From Anaerolineaceae bacterium (GTDB lineage Bacteria > Chloroflexota > Anaerolineae > Anaerolineales > Anaerolineaceae): a stretch of 9,630 nucleotides of DNA. Under the pieces are notes generated by a model. That model made no database searches, had not been told where the DNA came from, and worked only from the letters and a program-made list of their open reading frames with translations. Below, piece after piece: positions 1-6,840 of this stretch; the first letter of the stretch is position 1; each line of letters opens with the position of its first letter. Made by a program: the position numbers and the translations under genes. Location: assembly GCA_021107195.1 (NCBI GenBank), contig JAIOTF010000033.1, forward strand, positions 1-9,630. Direction: 5' to 3'.

Positions 1-1
1 A

Positions 2-1267
2 CCGCTTTCGCAAGAGACATTTGATACCGTAATGACGATGATCCTGGAATCTTTGCAGGCGAATGGCCCTTACGATGGTCTCTTCCTGGATTTGCACGGG
101 GCAATGGTCTACGAAAATCTGCAAGACGGTGAAGCGGAAATCCTGCGCCGCGTGCGTGAGATCGTTGGTGAAATACCTATTGTGACCTCCTTTGACCTGC
201 ACGGCAATATTGATCCGGCCTGTTTTGACCTGGCGACGGCCATGGTGGGGTATCGCACGTATCCGCATGTGGATGGCTTTGAAAATGGAGAGCGCTGCGC
301 ACAATTATTGTTGCATATTATGCAAGGCAACCCGATCTTCGGTGCATTTCGTCAGTCACCTTTCCTGATGCCCAGCACGACCCAGGCCACGACAAAGGAC
401 CCGGCCAAGAGCTTGTACGCTTTTCTGGAGGAAGGAGATCAGCTTGAGGGCGTTCTTTCATCAACCTTTATGGAAGGGTTCCCGCCCTGTGATCTTCCTC
501 ATACCGGCCCATCCATTTTTGCTTATGGCGTTACCCAGGTGGCAGCAGACCAGGCAGTGGAAAGGTTGTATCAATACATTCTAGACAGGGAAGACCAATT
601 TATCTGTGATTTGTTTCCCTGGGATGAAGCTGCCCGGAAAGCAGTGGAGTTGGCAAAATCTACCCAAGCACCTATCATTCTTGCAGATATTCAGGATAAT
701 GCGGGCGGCGGCAGCCCTTCAGATTCAACCTGGCTGCTTGGGTCATTGGTTAAGTACGGAGCGCAAAAGACGGTGTTGGGTTTGATCCATGACCCGGAAG
801 CCGCCGCCGCAGCATTTGAAGCAGGGGAGGGGGCAGAGATCGCGCTGAGTGTGGGCGGCAAATCTTTGGCAGGCCACCATCCTTTCCATGCACGTTTCAA
901 GGTTGTGAAACTGCATGATGGTGATTTCTTGGGAACCGGGCCAATGGTTAAGGACAGGAAATTGAATTTGGGCAAGATGGCCCAGCTCTTGGTAGATGAT
1001 GTACGGGTCATTGTCGCTACGGAGCGCATGCAGGCGTTGGACCAATCACTTTTCCGTGTAGTTGGTGTTGAGCCAAAAGAGATGAAGATTCTCGCGTTGA
1101 AGAGTGCCAATCACTACCGGGCAGACTTTGGACCTATTGCCAGTCAGATCATCAATGTGGAATCGCCATCAGCGATTATTGAAGATCCCAGCAAGATCCC
1201 GTATACCAATTTACGGGAAGGGGTGCGTTTGAAGGGCTTGGGGCCAGTGTATCATCGGCCAGATTGA
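2..1267 (+). CDS. M81 family metallopeptidase (MlrC-type), 5'-truncated by the window edge
   Basis: The frame is open back to base 2, so the gene starts upstream; the ATG at 32 is internal, because family-like sequence (LSQETFDTV) precedes it. Numbering from that ATG, the N-terminal domain has an LHGAMV motif (His22), then FDLHGN (Asp55, His57) and YPHVD (His79). The Asp-x-His plus distant His pattern is what is known for the zinc site of MlrC, the enzyme that degrades linearised microcystin. The C-terminal domain carries the typical DIQDNAGGGSPSD motif. Roughly 80 to 120 residues are missing compared with complete members. M81 proteins are thought to hydrolyse peptide or amide bonds, but most are uncharacterised and often sit beside transporters. 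A hairpin follows, so this is probably the last gene of an upstream transcript. Family assignment is secure; the substrate is unknown. Confidence 0.9.
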   Translation, partial: PLSQETFDTVMTMILESLQANGPYDGLFLDLHGAMVYENLQDGEAEILRRVREIVGEIPIVTSFDLHGNIDPACFDLATAMVGYRTYPHVDGFENGERCAQLLLHIMQGNPIFGAFRQSPFLMPSTTQATTKDPAKSLYAFLEEGDQLEGVLSSTFMEGFPPCDLPHTGPSIFAYGVTQVAADQAVERLYQYILDREDQFICDLFPWDEAARKAVELAKSTQAPIILADIQDNAGGGSPSDSTWLLGSLVKYGAQKTVLGLIHDPEAAAAAFEAGEGAEIALSVGGKSLAGHHPFHARFKVVKLHDGDFLGTGPMVKDRKLNLGKMAQLLVDDVRVIVATERMQALDQSLFRVVGVEPKEMKILALKSANHYRADFGPIASQIINVESPSAIIEDPSKIPYTNLREGVRLKGLGPVYHRPD

Positions 1268-1281
1268 GTTTGCTTTTTGGA

Positions 1282-1323
1282 GAAAGAAGTTCCGCCACGA
1301 GATTTTTGAGCGGAGCTTCTTTC
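1282..1323 (+). terminator. Hairpin terminator after the M81 gene
   Basis: GAAAGAAGTTCCGC at 1282-1295 pairs with GCGGAGCTTCTTTC at 1310-1323, giving a 14-base stem with a single G-T wobble and a 14-base loop. Only a short T run (1325-1328) and then an AT-rich stretch follow, so termination may be imperfect. It lies 14 bases past the M81 stop codon and before the regulator's promoter, which is where an intrinsic terminator is expected. Confidence 0.72.
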
Positions 1324-1382
1324 ATTTTGAAGAAAAATTTTCTGGGAAGCGGATCAATTAATAGAAATTTCCTTAAAACCTC

Positions 1383-1411
1383 TTGACCTTTGATTTCATT
1401 TTCTGTAAAAT
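1383..1411 (+). promoter_or_regulatory. Sigma-70-like promoter of the GntR regulator gene
   Basis: TTGACC at 1383-1388 and TAAAAT at 1406-1411 are separated by exactly 17 bases, a near-consensus housekeeping promoter. Transcription would begin near 1417-1420, leaving a leader of about 60 bases before the ATG at 1479. This is the best promoter match I found in the window. Confidence 0.72.
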
Positions 1412-1419
1412 ATTAGCAA

Positions 1420-1432
1420 GTGTTCGGAACAC
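1420..1432 (+). promoter_or_regulatory. Palindromic operator candidate at the regulator's transcription start
   Basis: GTGTTCGGAACAC is a perfect inverted repeat: GTGTTC and GAACAC around one central base. It begins 9 bases after the -10 box, over the predicted start site, which is a classic place for a repressor to act. The nearest candidate to bind it is the GntR/FadR-type product of the next gene, implying autoregulation. The sequence is not the textbook FadR-family core (GT-N-AC type), so the assignment is inferred from position and symmetry. Confidence 0.6.
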
Positions 1433-1478
1433 CTGAACAATTCCACTTTCTTTTTCTTTCAAATGGGTTGGTATAAGC

Positions 1479-2195
1479 ATGCCTAAACAAATTCAGCCCG
1501 TCCATCGCAGGCAAATTACGAAAGCAACGATAGATCGACTTCTGTCGATGATTCGCGAAGAATATTGGTTGCCGGGTGAACGCTTGCCTGCTCAACGAGA
1601 ATTGGCAGAAGCTTTGGGCGTCGGGATGTCTACCCTGCGTGAGGCGCTTCAGTCTCTGCAGACGATGGGCATCCTGGAAATGCGTCACGGGGAAGGTACG
1701 TTTGTGACCGACCAGCCCAATGATATGTATGATCGGCTTGTGGAAATATCCCTGGCGATGGGCGAAACAGATCTGCAAATGCTTTTTGAAGCAAGAGAGA
1801 TCCTGGAAACGGGTTTTGCATTCCATGCGGCCAATCATGCAACAGAAGAACAAGTTGATGCTCTGTTTGATATTCTCGAAAAAGAGCGAGGGGTGATCGA
1901 TACAGACCAGAGGGAAAGTGTTCATGAGTTGGATTTGGCATTTCACCACCTTGTTGCTGAAATGACTCATAACAAATTCCTTACGCAGATTGACGATACT
2001 TTATTTAACGCTTTGGATGAATTGATCCGCATCCTTCCGCAGACACACGAAGGCTGGCAGTTACATTATGAAGTCGCACGCGGTATTCGCAATCGGGATC
2101 CGTTCCAGGCTTCGGAAGCCATGCGTACGCTGATTGAGGCGTCCGCAGCACGATATTTACCCTACATGACAAGACACAAAGAGATGAAGAATTAG
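1479..2195 (+). CDS. GntR family transcriptional regulator, FadR (FCD) subfamily
   Basis: This 238-residue protein has the GntR winged helix-turn-helix at about residues 10-76 (LPGERLPAQRELAEALGVG, STLREALQSL, then GEGTFV at the wing). An all-helical FCD effector domain follows at about 95-230. FCD domains usually bind a carboxylic acid, often through a metal held by one Asp and three His. Here Asp152, His156 and His196 fit that pattern, but the position of the third His, after the AMR of the last helix, appears to be Leu218. It has its own promoter and operator candidate and precedes the dehydrogenase-aldolase-amidohydrolase set, so it is probably their local regulator. The start at 1479 is the natural one, although its ribosome binding site is weak (GGTTGG region). 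Family call is firm; ligand and targets are inferred. Confidence 0.93.
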   Translation: MPKQIQPVHRRQITKATIDRLLSMIREEYWLPGERLPAQRELAEALGVGMSTLREALQSLQTMGILEMRHGEGTFVTDQPNDMYDRLVEISLAMGETDLQMLFEAREILETGFAFHAANHATEEQVDALFDILEKERGVIDTDQRESVHELDLAFHHLVAEMTHNKFLTQIDDTLFNALDELIRILPQTHEGWQLHYEVARGIRNRDPFQASEAMRTLIEASAARYLPYMTRHKEMKN

Positions 2196-2222
2196 GGTTG
2201 CCAGGTTAACGAGAGCAGGGTG

Positions 2223-2274
2223 TTGGTCTAAAAGATGTGTTTTATTAATAAATAATCGACACGTGTAAACAACA
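2223..2274 (+). promoter_or_regulatory. Possible promoter and operator before the catabolic genes
   Basis: A weak promoter-like pair, TTGGTC (2223-2228) and TAATAA (2246-2251), has a 17-base spacer. Just downstream is the perfect palindrome ACACGTGT (2259-2266). The pattern GTGT-N4-AACA at 2263-2274 matches the same spaced pattern inside the palindrome at 1420-1431, and both lie just after a -10 candidate. This suggests one regulator could act at both sites, but the promoter boxes are poor and the shared motif is short. Confidence 0.35.
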
Positions 2275-2332
2275 GAATTGGGTTTTCAAAAATCATGACA
2301 CCATTTTCATATCAAAGCAAAGGAAACGTACA

Positions 2333-3298
2333 GTGAAACGCATATTAGTAAACAAGCCTATCCATAATGACGCTTTAGACTTGCTGTCTCAGGAACTTGA
2401 AGTCTTGACCCCGTTTAAGTCTACCCCCGAGGAGATTCTTGAATTGCTTCCAAGTGTACAGGCGATGATTTTATGCGCTGGCATGAAGATGGATGCCGCC
2501 GCCATTGCTGCTGCCACTTCCCTGGAAGTGATCGGTCGTCATGGAGCCGGTTTGGATATTGTTGATATTCCCAGTGCGACGGAGAGGGGAATCCCGGTTG
2601 TCTTCACGCCTTTGGGACCGACGGAATCAACCGCCGAGCATGCTTTTATGTTGATGATGGCTGTAGCACGGAAACTGACATTCCTCGATCGCTCTGTACG
2701 CAACGGAAATTTCCATGTGCGTGATCACGTGGTCGGCACAGAATTAAAGGATAAGAAAGTGGGGGTGGTGGGTTTTGGTAATATTGGCCGACGTTTTGCC
2801 GAGATGTGTCGCAATGCCCTGCACATGGAAATCTATGCTTACGATCCATTTATTGATTCACAAAAGATCACAGATTGGGGAGCCACTGCCCGGGAGAGTG
2901 TGTTGGAAATGGCTTCTAATGTCGATTTTTTGTCCTTACATATTCCCGCTACGAAGGACACGCACCATATTGTCAATACAGCGGTTCTTGAAGCATTGGG
3001 GCCAGATGGTTTTTTGATCAATTGTGCCCGTGGACCTGTTGTTGACGAGAAAGCTCTGCTGCGGGCGTTGAAAGAGGACAAGATTGCCGGGGCAGCTTTG
3101 GATGTATATGACCCCGAACCGCCTCTGGCGGATAATCCCTTATTTGAACTCGATAATGTGGTTTTAACGCCTCACCTGGCCAGTTTCACTGATGAAGGCC
3201 GCAGGCGGATGGGCTTGATGGTTGCCGAGGATGTTTTGAACGTTTTGTGTGGAGAAACCCCTCGCTATCTGGCAAATCCAGAAGTATTTGAAAAATGA
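2333..3298 (+). CDS. D-isomer-specific 2-hydroxyacid dehydrogenase (phosphoglycerate dehydrogenase-like)
   Basis: This 321-residue NAD(P)-dependent cytoplasmic enzyme should interconvert a 2-keto acid and its D-2-hydroxy acid. The Rossmann domain shows VGVVGFGNIG (Gly147, Gly149, Gly152), and Asp171 at the end of the second strand favours NAD over NADP. The family catalytic triad is present: Arg233 in NCARGPVVDE, Glu262 in DVYDPEPP and His281 in TPHLAS. There is no ACT domain, so it is the short form and is not necessarily the serine-pathway enzyme. The start is GTG, supported by AAGGA at 2320-2324 eight bases upstream and by family-like sequence from the first codon. The aldolase gene follows after 26 bases, indicating an operon. 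The exact substrate (for example glyoxylate, hydroxypyruvate or a sugar-acid product) cannot be read from the sequence. Confidence 0.92.
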   Translation: MKRILVNKPIHNDALDLLSQELEVLTPFKSTPEEILELLPSVQAMILCAGMKMDAAAIAAATSLEVIGRHGAGLDIVDIPSATERGIPVVFTPLGPTESTAEHAFMLMMAVARKLTFLDRSVRNGNFHVRDHVVGTELKDKKVGVVGFGNIGRRFAEMCRNALHMEIYAYDPFIDSQKITDWGATARESVLEMASNVDFLSLHIPATKDTHHIVNTAVLEALGPDGFLINCARGPVVDEKALLRALKEDKIAGAALDVYDPEPPLADNPLFELDNVVLTPHLASFTDEGRRRMGLMVAEDVLNVLCGETPRYLANPEVFEK

Positions 3299-3324
3299 AT
3301 CCCTGAGACAAGAAGGAGAAAGAT

Positions 3325-4101
3325 ATGAAACCTAACCCAATTCGAGAACGTTGTTTGAAAGGCGAAACAGTATTCGGGACAATGATCCAGGATGTGCGCA
3401 CACCATCTATTGGCTTGATCATGGAGCAGGCTGGACTGGATTTCCTGTTCTTTGATATGGAGCATGGCCCGTTTGATCTTGGGGTGATCGCTGATATGGT
3501 CAAGGTGGCCAGGTTGACAACCTTGACCCCATTTGTGCGCGTGCCCAATGATGAATACCATTTGATGGCACGTGTGTTAGATGCAGGTGCACGCGGTATC
3601 ATGATTCCCCGTATAGAATCCAAACAGCAGGTCGAAGACATCATTTCTAATACCCATTACCCCCCGGTTGGGGTGCGTGGCTGCTCTGCGCCGAAAGGGC
3701 ACAATGATTTCCAACCCCAGGAAATGTGGGAGTTCACCGGGCAGGCCAATCGTGAGAACATGATCATTCTGCAAATTGAGCGAGCAAAGGCCATTGAAAA
3801 TATTGATGATTTATTGTCCGTTGAAGGCGTGGGTGGAGCGATTATGGGCCCCAATGACCTGGCTTTGAGCATGGGGGTGCATGAGAAAGATTATATGACT
3901 GTGCTTGAACCGGCTATCCAGAAGGTGCTGGATTCGGCCAAGCGCCACAAAATCCCCTGCGGTATCCATACCGGTAATTTGAATTGGTTGATCGAGTGGA
4001 CTAAACGCGGCATGCAGCTCGTCATGTATTCCAATGACATCGTTTTCCTCAGAAACGGTGCGGCGGCGGGGATCAACAAGATCAAGGAAGCTGTTAAGTA
4101 A
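3325..4101 (+). CDS. HpcH/HpaI family aldolase (class II, pyruvate-type)
   Basis: This 258-residue TIM-barrel protein matches the metal-dependent aldolases that cleave 4-hydroxy-2-keto acids into pyruvate (or a related keto acid) and an aldehyde, such as HpaI and the 2-keto-3-deoxy-L-rhamnonate aldolase. Family landmarks are present: FFDMEHGPFD with catalytic His47, FVRVP with Arg72, the metal ligands Glu152 (LQIE) and Asp178 (MGPNDLALSMG), and the glycine-rich GVRGC loop at about 116-120. Its length is normal for the family. AAGGAG lies just before the ATG. It sits 26 bases after the dehydrogenase and 34 bases before the amidohydrolase, so the three are probably co-transcribed. The dehydrogenase could process the keto acid or an aldehyde-derived acid from this reaction; that coupling is inferred. 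Confidence 0.92.
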   Translation: MKPNPIRERCLKGETVFGTMIQDVRTPSIGLIMEQAGLDFLFFDMEHGPFDLGVIADMVKVARLTTLTPFVRVPNDEYHLMARVLDAGARGIMIPRIESKQQVEDIISNTHYPPVGVRGCSAPKGHNDFQPQEMWEFTGQANRENMIILQIERAKAIENIDDLLSVEGVGGAIMGPNDLALSMGVHEKDYMTVLEPAIQKVLDSAKRHKIPCGIHTGNLNWLIEWTKRGMQLVMYSNDIVFLRNGAAAGINKIKEAVK

Positions 4102-4123
4102 GACAGCCGACAAGCAGAAAATT

Positions 4124-4130
4124 AAGGAGG
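4124..4130 (+). promoter_or_regulatory. Ribosome binding site fixing the amidohydrolase start
   Basis: AAGGAGG ends five bases before the ATG at 4136. It decides the start over a longer in-frame reading from 4034, which would overlap the aldolase and add 34 residues with no family similarity. Confidence 0.85.
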
Positions 4131-4135
4131 TGGAG

Positions 4136-5488
4136 ATGGAAAAATTATTGATCAAGCACGCTTTGGTTGTGACCATGGACGCTGAGGATCGCATCTTTCG
4201 TGACGGTACGATTTATGTTGAAGACAATCTGATCAAGGAGATCGGCCCCGGCTCGACGATCGCGGACAAACCGGGAGCAAAGATCATTGATGCCAGTGAC
4301 AAGATCGTTTTCCCCGGCATGGTTAGCTGCCATAACCACCTCTACAGCGCGGTGGTACGCAGCATTCCTTATTCCGGCTTCGAGTCCCCGGACTTTTCCT
4401 TTGTGTCCTGGATGGATCGCTTTTGGCTGCCGCTGCTGGAAGACCGCGTGGACCAGAACATCATGTATGCCGGAACGGCAGCAAATGTTGCGGATCATAT
4501 CCGCAGCGGTATCACAACCACCACCGACACGGCTGAGGGCTCGTATGCCCTGCCCGGCGCGCTGGATGCAGTGGACAAAGCCTGCATTGAGACCGGCATC
4601 CGGGCTGTGCTGTCTTTTGAAACGACAGGCCGCATCAGCGAAGAGAATGCTGCCATGGGCTTGCAGGAGAACGTCAATTTTATCAAGAAATGCCGCGCGC
4701 GTGACCTGGATCGCATCACGGGCCGCATTGGCGTGCATACTACCTACACCTGCTCGACAGAATTGTTACAGGAAGTACGCAAAACTGCAGATGAGCTGGA
4801 CGTTGGCTATATGATGCACCATTTGGATGACCGCTATCATCACTTCGACACCTGCCGGCGTTTTGGCAAGCGCCCCACGCGCTATCTGGAAGACATCGGT
4901 TTCCTGAGCCCCAATCTGATCCTCTTCCATTGCAGCTATATTGACCAATGGAAGGATCCGGAAATCTTCAAACGCAATGACGTGAAGGTGGCGCATAATG
5001 CTGAATCGAATGCTATCTTCTCCTTCTGGCCGGATATGATTCATTTGATGCAGGCGGGTGTGACCATTGGTCTTGGAACGGATGGACAGACGTTCAATTA
5101 TTTTGAAGTCATGCGGACAGCACAAATGATCCATCGCATCAAATATGAAAATCCGGAACTGTTCAAGGATGACCAGGTTCTTCGCATGGCTACGATTGAA
5201 GCGGCCAAAGTGCTGCAGATGGAAGACCAGATCGGGTCGTTGGAAGTTGGGAAAAAGGCTGATGTTTTGGTGCTCAATGACCGTTCTACTGTGCCGATCT
5301 TTGAAACCAATGTCAAGAATTATATTGTCAACACTTGCGAGCGGGCCGATGTGAACACGGTCATCATTGATGGTGAAGTGATCCTGCAAGAAGGTGAATT
5401 TGTGAAGTTTGATGAAAAAGAAGTGCAGGAGAAGTCCAAGGAAGAAGCTGTCCGGCTCTGGGAAGTAAATGATTGGCCACTGCCTTAG
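4136..5488 (+). CDS. Amidohydrolase of the ATZ/TRZ (guanine/SAH deaminase-like) family
   Basis: This 450-residue cytoplasmic metal hydrolase probably deaminates or dechlorinates an N-heterocycle; relatives include 5'-methylthioadenosine/S-adenosylhomocysteine deaminase, 8-oxoguanine deaminase and triazine hydrolases. Small N- and C-terminal beta-sandwich pieces flank the TIM barrel. Metal and active-site residues visible are His66 and His68 (SCHNHLYS), His201 (GVHTTYTCS), His228, His265 (LFHCSY) and Asp316 (GLGTDG). The usual HxxE motif after the fourth strand reads His228-His-Leu-Asp231, so the catalytic or substrate-contacting Glu appears to be Asp. It is followed by an unusual Asp/His-rich stretch (DDRYHHFD). 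The C-terminal IGSLEVGKKADVLVL motif is typical. It is the last gene of the dehydrogenase-aldolase set, 140 bases before the transporter lipoprotein, with no clear terminator between. Family is secure; substrate is open. Confidence 0.92.
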   Translation: MEKLLIKHALVVTMDAEDRIFRDGTIYVEDNLIKEIGPGSTIADKPGAKIIDASDKIVFPGMVSCHNHLYSAVVRSIPYSGFESPDFSFVSWMDRFWLPLLEDRVDQNIMYAGTAANVADHIRSGITTTTDTAEGSYALPGALDAVDKACIETGIRAVLSFETTGRISEENAAMGLQENVNFIKKCRARDLDRITGRIGVHTTYTCSTELLQEVRKTADELDVGYMMHHLDDRYHHFDTCRRFGKRPTRYLEDIGFLSPNLILFHCSYIDQWKDPEIFKRNDVKVAHNAESNAIFSFWPDMIHLMQAGVTIGLGTDGQTFNYFEVMRTAQMIHRIKYENPELFKDDQVLRMATIEAAKVLQMEDQIGSLEVGKKADVLVLNDRSTVPIFETNVKNYIVNTCERADVNTVIIDGEVILQEGEFVKFDEKEVQEKSKEEAVRLWEVNDWPLP

Positions 5489-5615
5489 GCTCTTGGATAG
5501 CAGATCGTTGAAAAGATCAGTGGATCAGAAAGGAGGCAGGATAAAGAGAGAGCATGTAGAAAAGGTTGTTTATTGCAAATTGAAGTATTGAGTACAACTG
5601 AGTGGAAGTCCTAAC

Positions 5616-5621
5616 AGGAGG
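5616..5621 (+). promoter_or_regulatory. Ribosome binding site fixing the lipoprotein start
   Basis: A perfect AGGAGG with a seven-base spacer to the ATG at 5629 selects that start over the in-frame GTG at 5602. The chosen start places Met-Lys-Arg at the head of the signal peptide, as expected. Confidence 0.88.
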
Positions 5622-5628
5622 ATTGAAG

Positions 5629-6759
5629 ATGAAACGGTTCTATGTGTTATTCACCGTCTTGATTGTAATGGCGTTGGCTTTGGGTGCTTGCACACCAGCC
5701 GCACCAGAAGCCCCGGCGGAAGAAGCTGCTCCGGCAGAAGAAGCAGCTCCGGCAGAAGAGGCTGCACCAGCGGAAGAAGAACCGGTTGAAGAAGAACCGG
5801 TTGAAGAAGCTCCTGCAGAACCCGAAGAAATGCCGATGATCGTTTTGGTTCCCGCTGGCCGGGTCGGAACAGAAGGGTTCATGTTCCTGGCAGGCCAGGG
5901 ATACAAACAAGCAGCGGCAGACTTTGGTTTTGCTGAGAGCATTCTGGAAAGTGAAGTCCCGGAAGAATGGGAGCGCAATGTCCGCACGGCAGCTCAGGAC
6001 GGCGCAGCATTGGTCATTGGCGTTGGTTCTACCATGCAAGACGCGGTGGCAAATGTCGCCCCCGATTTCCCGGACACCAAATTCGCGCTGGTGGACTCGT
6101 ATGCTGGTGGTGATAATGTTGTTGGCTTGATCTCTCAGGAACAGGAAGGCACTTACCTTGCTGGTGTACTGGCTGCATCAATGACGACCAATACCGATTT
6201 GGAAGGTATGAATGAAGACAAAGTGATTGGCTTCATTGGCGGTATGGATATCCCCGTTATCCATCGTTTCTTGAGCGGTTTGGAACAGGGCGCTGCTTAC
6301 GTTGATCCCGAAATCACGATTGAAGTTGCTTATGTTGGCTCCTTCCGTGACCCCGCAAAAGCAAAAGAGCTGGCCTTGGCAATGATTGAGAACCAGGGCG
6401 TGGACATTGTTTACTCTGTAGCAGGCTCGTTTGGCGATGCAGGTGTCTTCGAGGCTGTTGCAGAAAAGGGTGTGTATGGTATCGGCTCAGACGTGGATTG
6501 GGACTCCCAGGTTCCTGGCAGTATCCTGACCTCCGTCCTGAAGCATACAGACAAGGCAATTTACGATGTCATCGACCGTTTCCTCAAAGGCGAGTTCGAA
6601 GCCGGAGAAATTCCTTACGGTGTTGCTGATGGTGTTATGGACATCACTGATATGTCGGTGATGGGCGACAAGATCCCAGATGATGTGCGCGCCATTTTGG
6701 ATGACATCAAAGCAAAGATCAAGAGCGGAGAGATCACGGTCGAACGCCCGGAGAGCTAG
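5629..6759 (+). CDS. BMP family ABC transporter substrate-binding lipoprotein
   Basis: This 376-residue exported lipoprotein captures the substrate for the importer encoded downstream. A lipoprotein signal peptide (MKRFYV..., hydrophobic to about residue 18) ends in the lipobox LGAC with Cys21. Residues 22-67 form an acidic Pro/Ala/Glu linker of repeats. The BMP/PnrA fold follows from about residue 68, with recognisable family segments VIGFIGGMDIPVIHRFLSG, YVGSFRDPAKAKELA, YSVAGSFGDAGVFEA and GSILTSVLKHTDKA. BMP proteins of known function bind purine nucleosides, though others bind different ligands. The N-terminal binding motif, usually similar to NDxSFN, here reads RVGTEGF (78-84), so the Asp and Asn are missing while the Phe remains. 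Asp288 and Asp290 are kept near GSDVDWD. The gene is followed by a strong hairpin and then the ATPase. Confidence 0.92.
   Translation: MKRFYVLFTVLIVMALALGACTPAAPEAPAEEAAPAEEAAPAEEAAPAEEEPVEEEPVEEAPAEPEEMPMIVLVPAGRVGTEGFMFLAGQGYKQAAADFGFAESILESEVPEEWERNVRTAAQDGAALVIGVGSTMQDAVANVAPDFPDTKFALVDSYAGGDNVVGLISQEQEGTYLAGVLAASMTTNTDLEGMNEDKVIGFIGGMDIPVIHRFLSGLEQGAAYVDPEITIEVAYVGSFRDPAKAKELALAMIENQGVDIVYSVAGSFGDAGVFEAVAEKGVYGIGSDVDWDSQVPGSILTSVLKHTDKAIYDVIDRFLKGEFEAGEIPYGVADGVMDITDMSVMGDKIPDDVRAILDDIKAKIKSGEITVERPES
5713..5811 (+). repeat. In-frame tandem repeats encoding the lipoprotein linker
   Basis: Three 18-base units (5713-5730, 5731-5748, 5749-5766) each encode PAEEAA. A shortened unit (5767-5781, PAEEE) follows, and then two 15-base units starting CCGGTTGAAGAAG (5782-5796 and 5797-5811) encode PVEEE and PVEEA. 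Units differ mostly at third codon positions. The repeat lies just after the lipidated cysteine and is probably a flexible spacer between membrane and binding domain. Its length is likely to vary between strains through replication slippage. Confidence 0.9.
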
Positions 6760-6840
6760 AAAACCGGCTGGTTCATGAGGGTTGTGCGGCATACAAGGTT
6801 GCACTTCATTGAAATCAACCCGTAGTGTGAATGTAAGCCA

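Noticed and set aside
1413..1970. Long open frame on the - strand opposite the GntR regulator
   Set aside because: It has a His/Cys/Phe-rich composition without recognisable motifs and lies antisense to a clear gene.
4034..4135. Longer start for the amidohydrolase, overlapping the aldolase gene
   Set aside because: The extra 34 residues are basic and unlike the family, and AAGGAGG sits five bases before the ATG at 4136.
4145..5389. Long - strand open frames opposite the amidohydrolase
   Set aside because: They are shadows of the + strand codon pattern, with no domain motifs or ribosome binding sites that I can see.
5503..5518. Small GATC hairpin after the amidohydrolase as a terminator
   Set aside because: The stem is only four bases and no T run follows, so read-through into the lipoprotein gene is more likely.
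5531..5559. Perfect AGGAGG followed by ATG-TAG, like a start-stop mini-ORF
   Set aside because: The spacer is 17 bases, too long for normal initiation, and the frame closes at once. It is probably chance in a purine-rich stretch.
5602..5628. GTG start for the binding lipoprotein
   Set aside because: It would put nine extra residues before the signal peptide; AGGAGG is correctly spaced to the ATG at 5629.
5713..5811. CRISPR-like repeated sequence
   Set aside because: Units are directly adjacent with no spacers, stay in frame and encode a linker in a clear lipoprotein.
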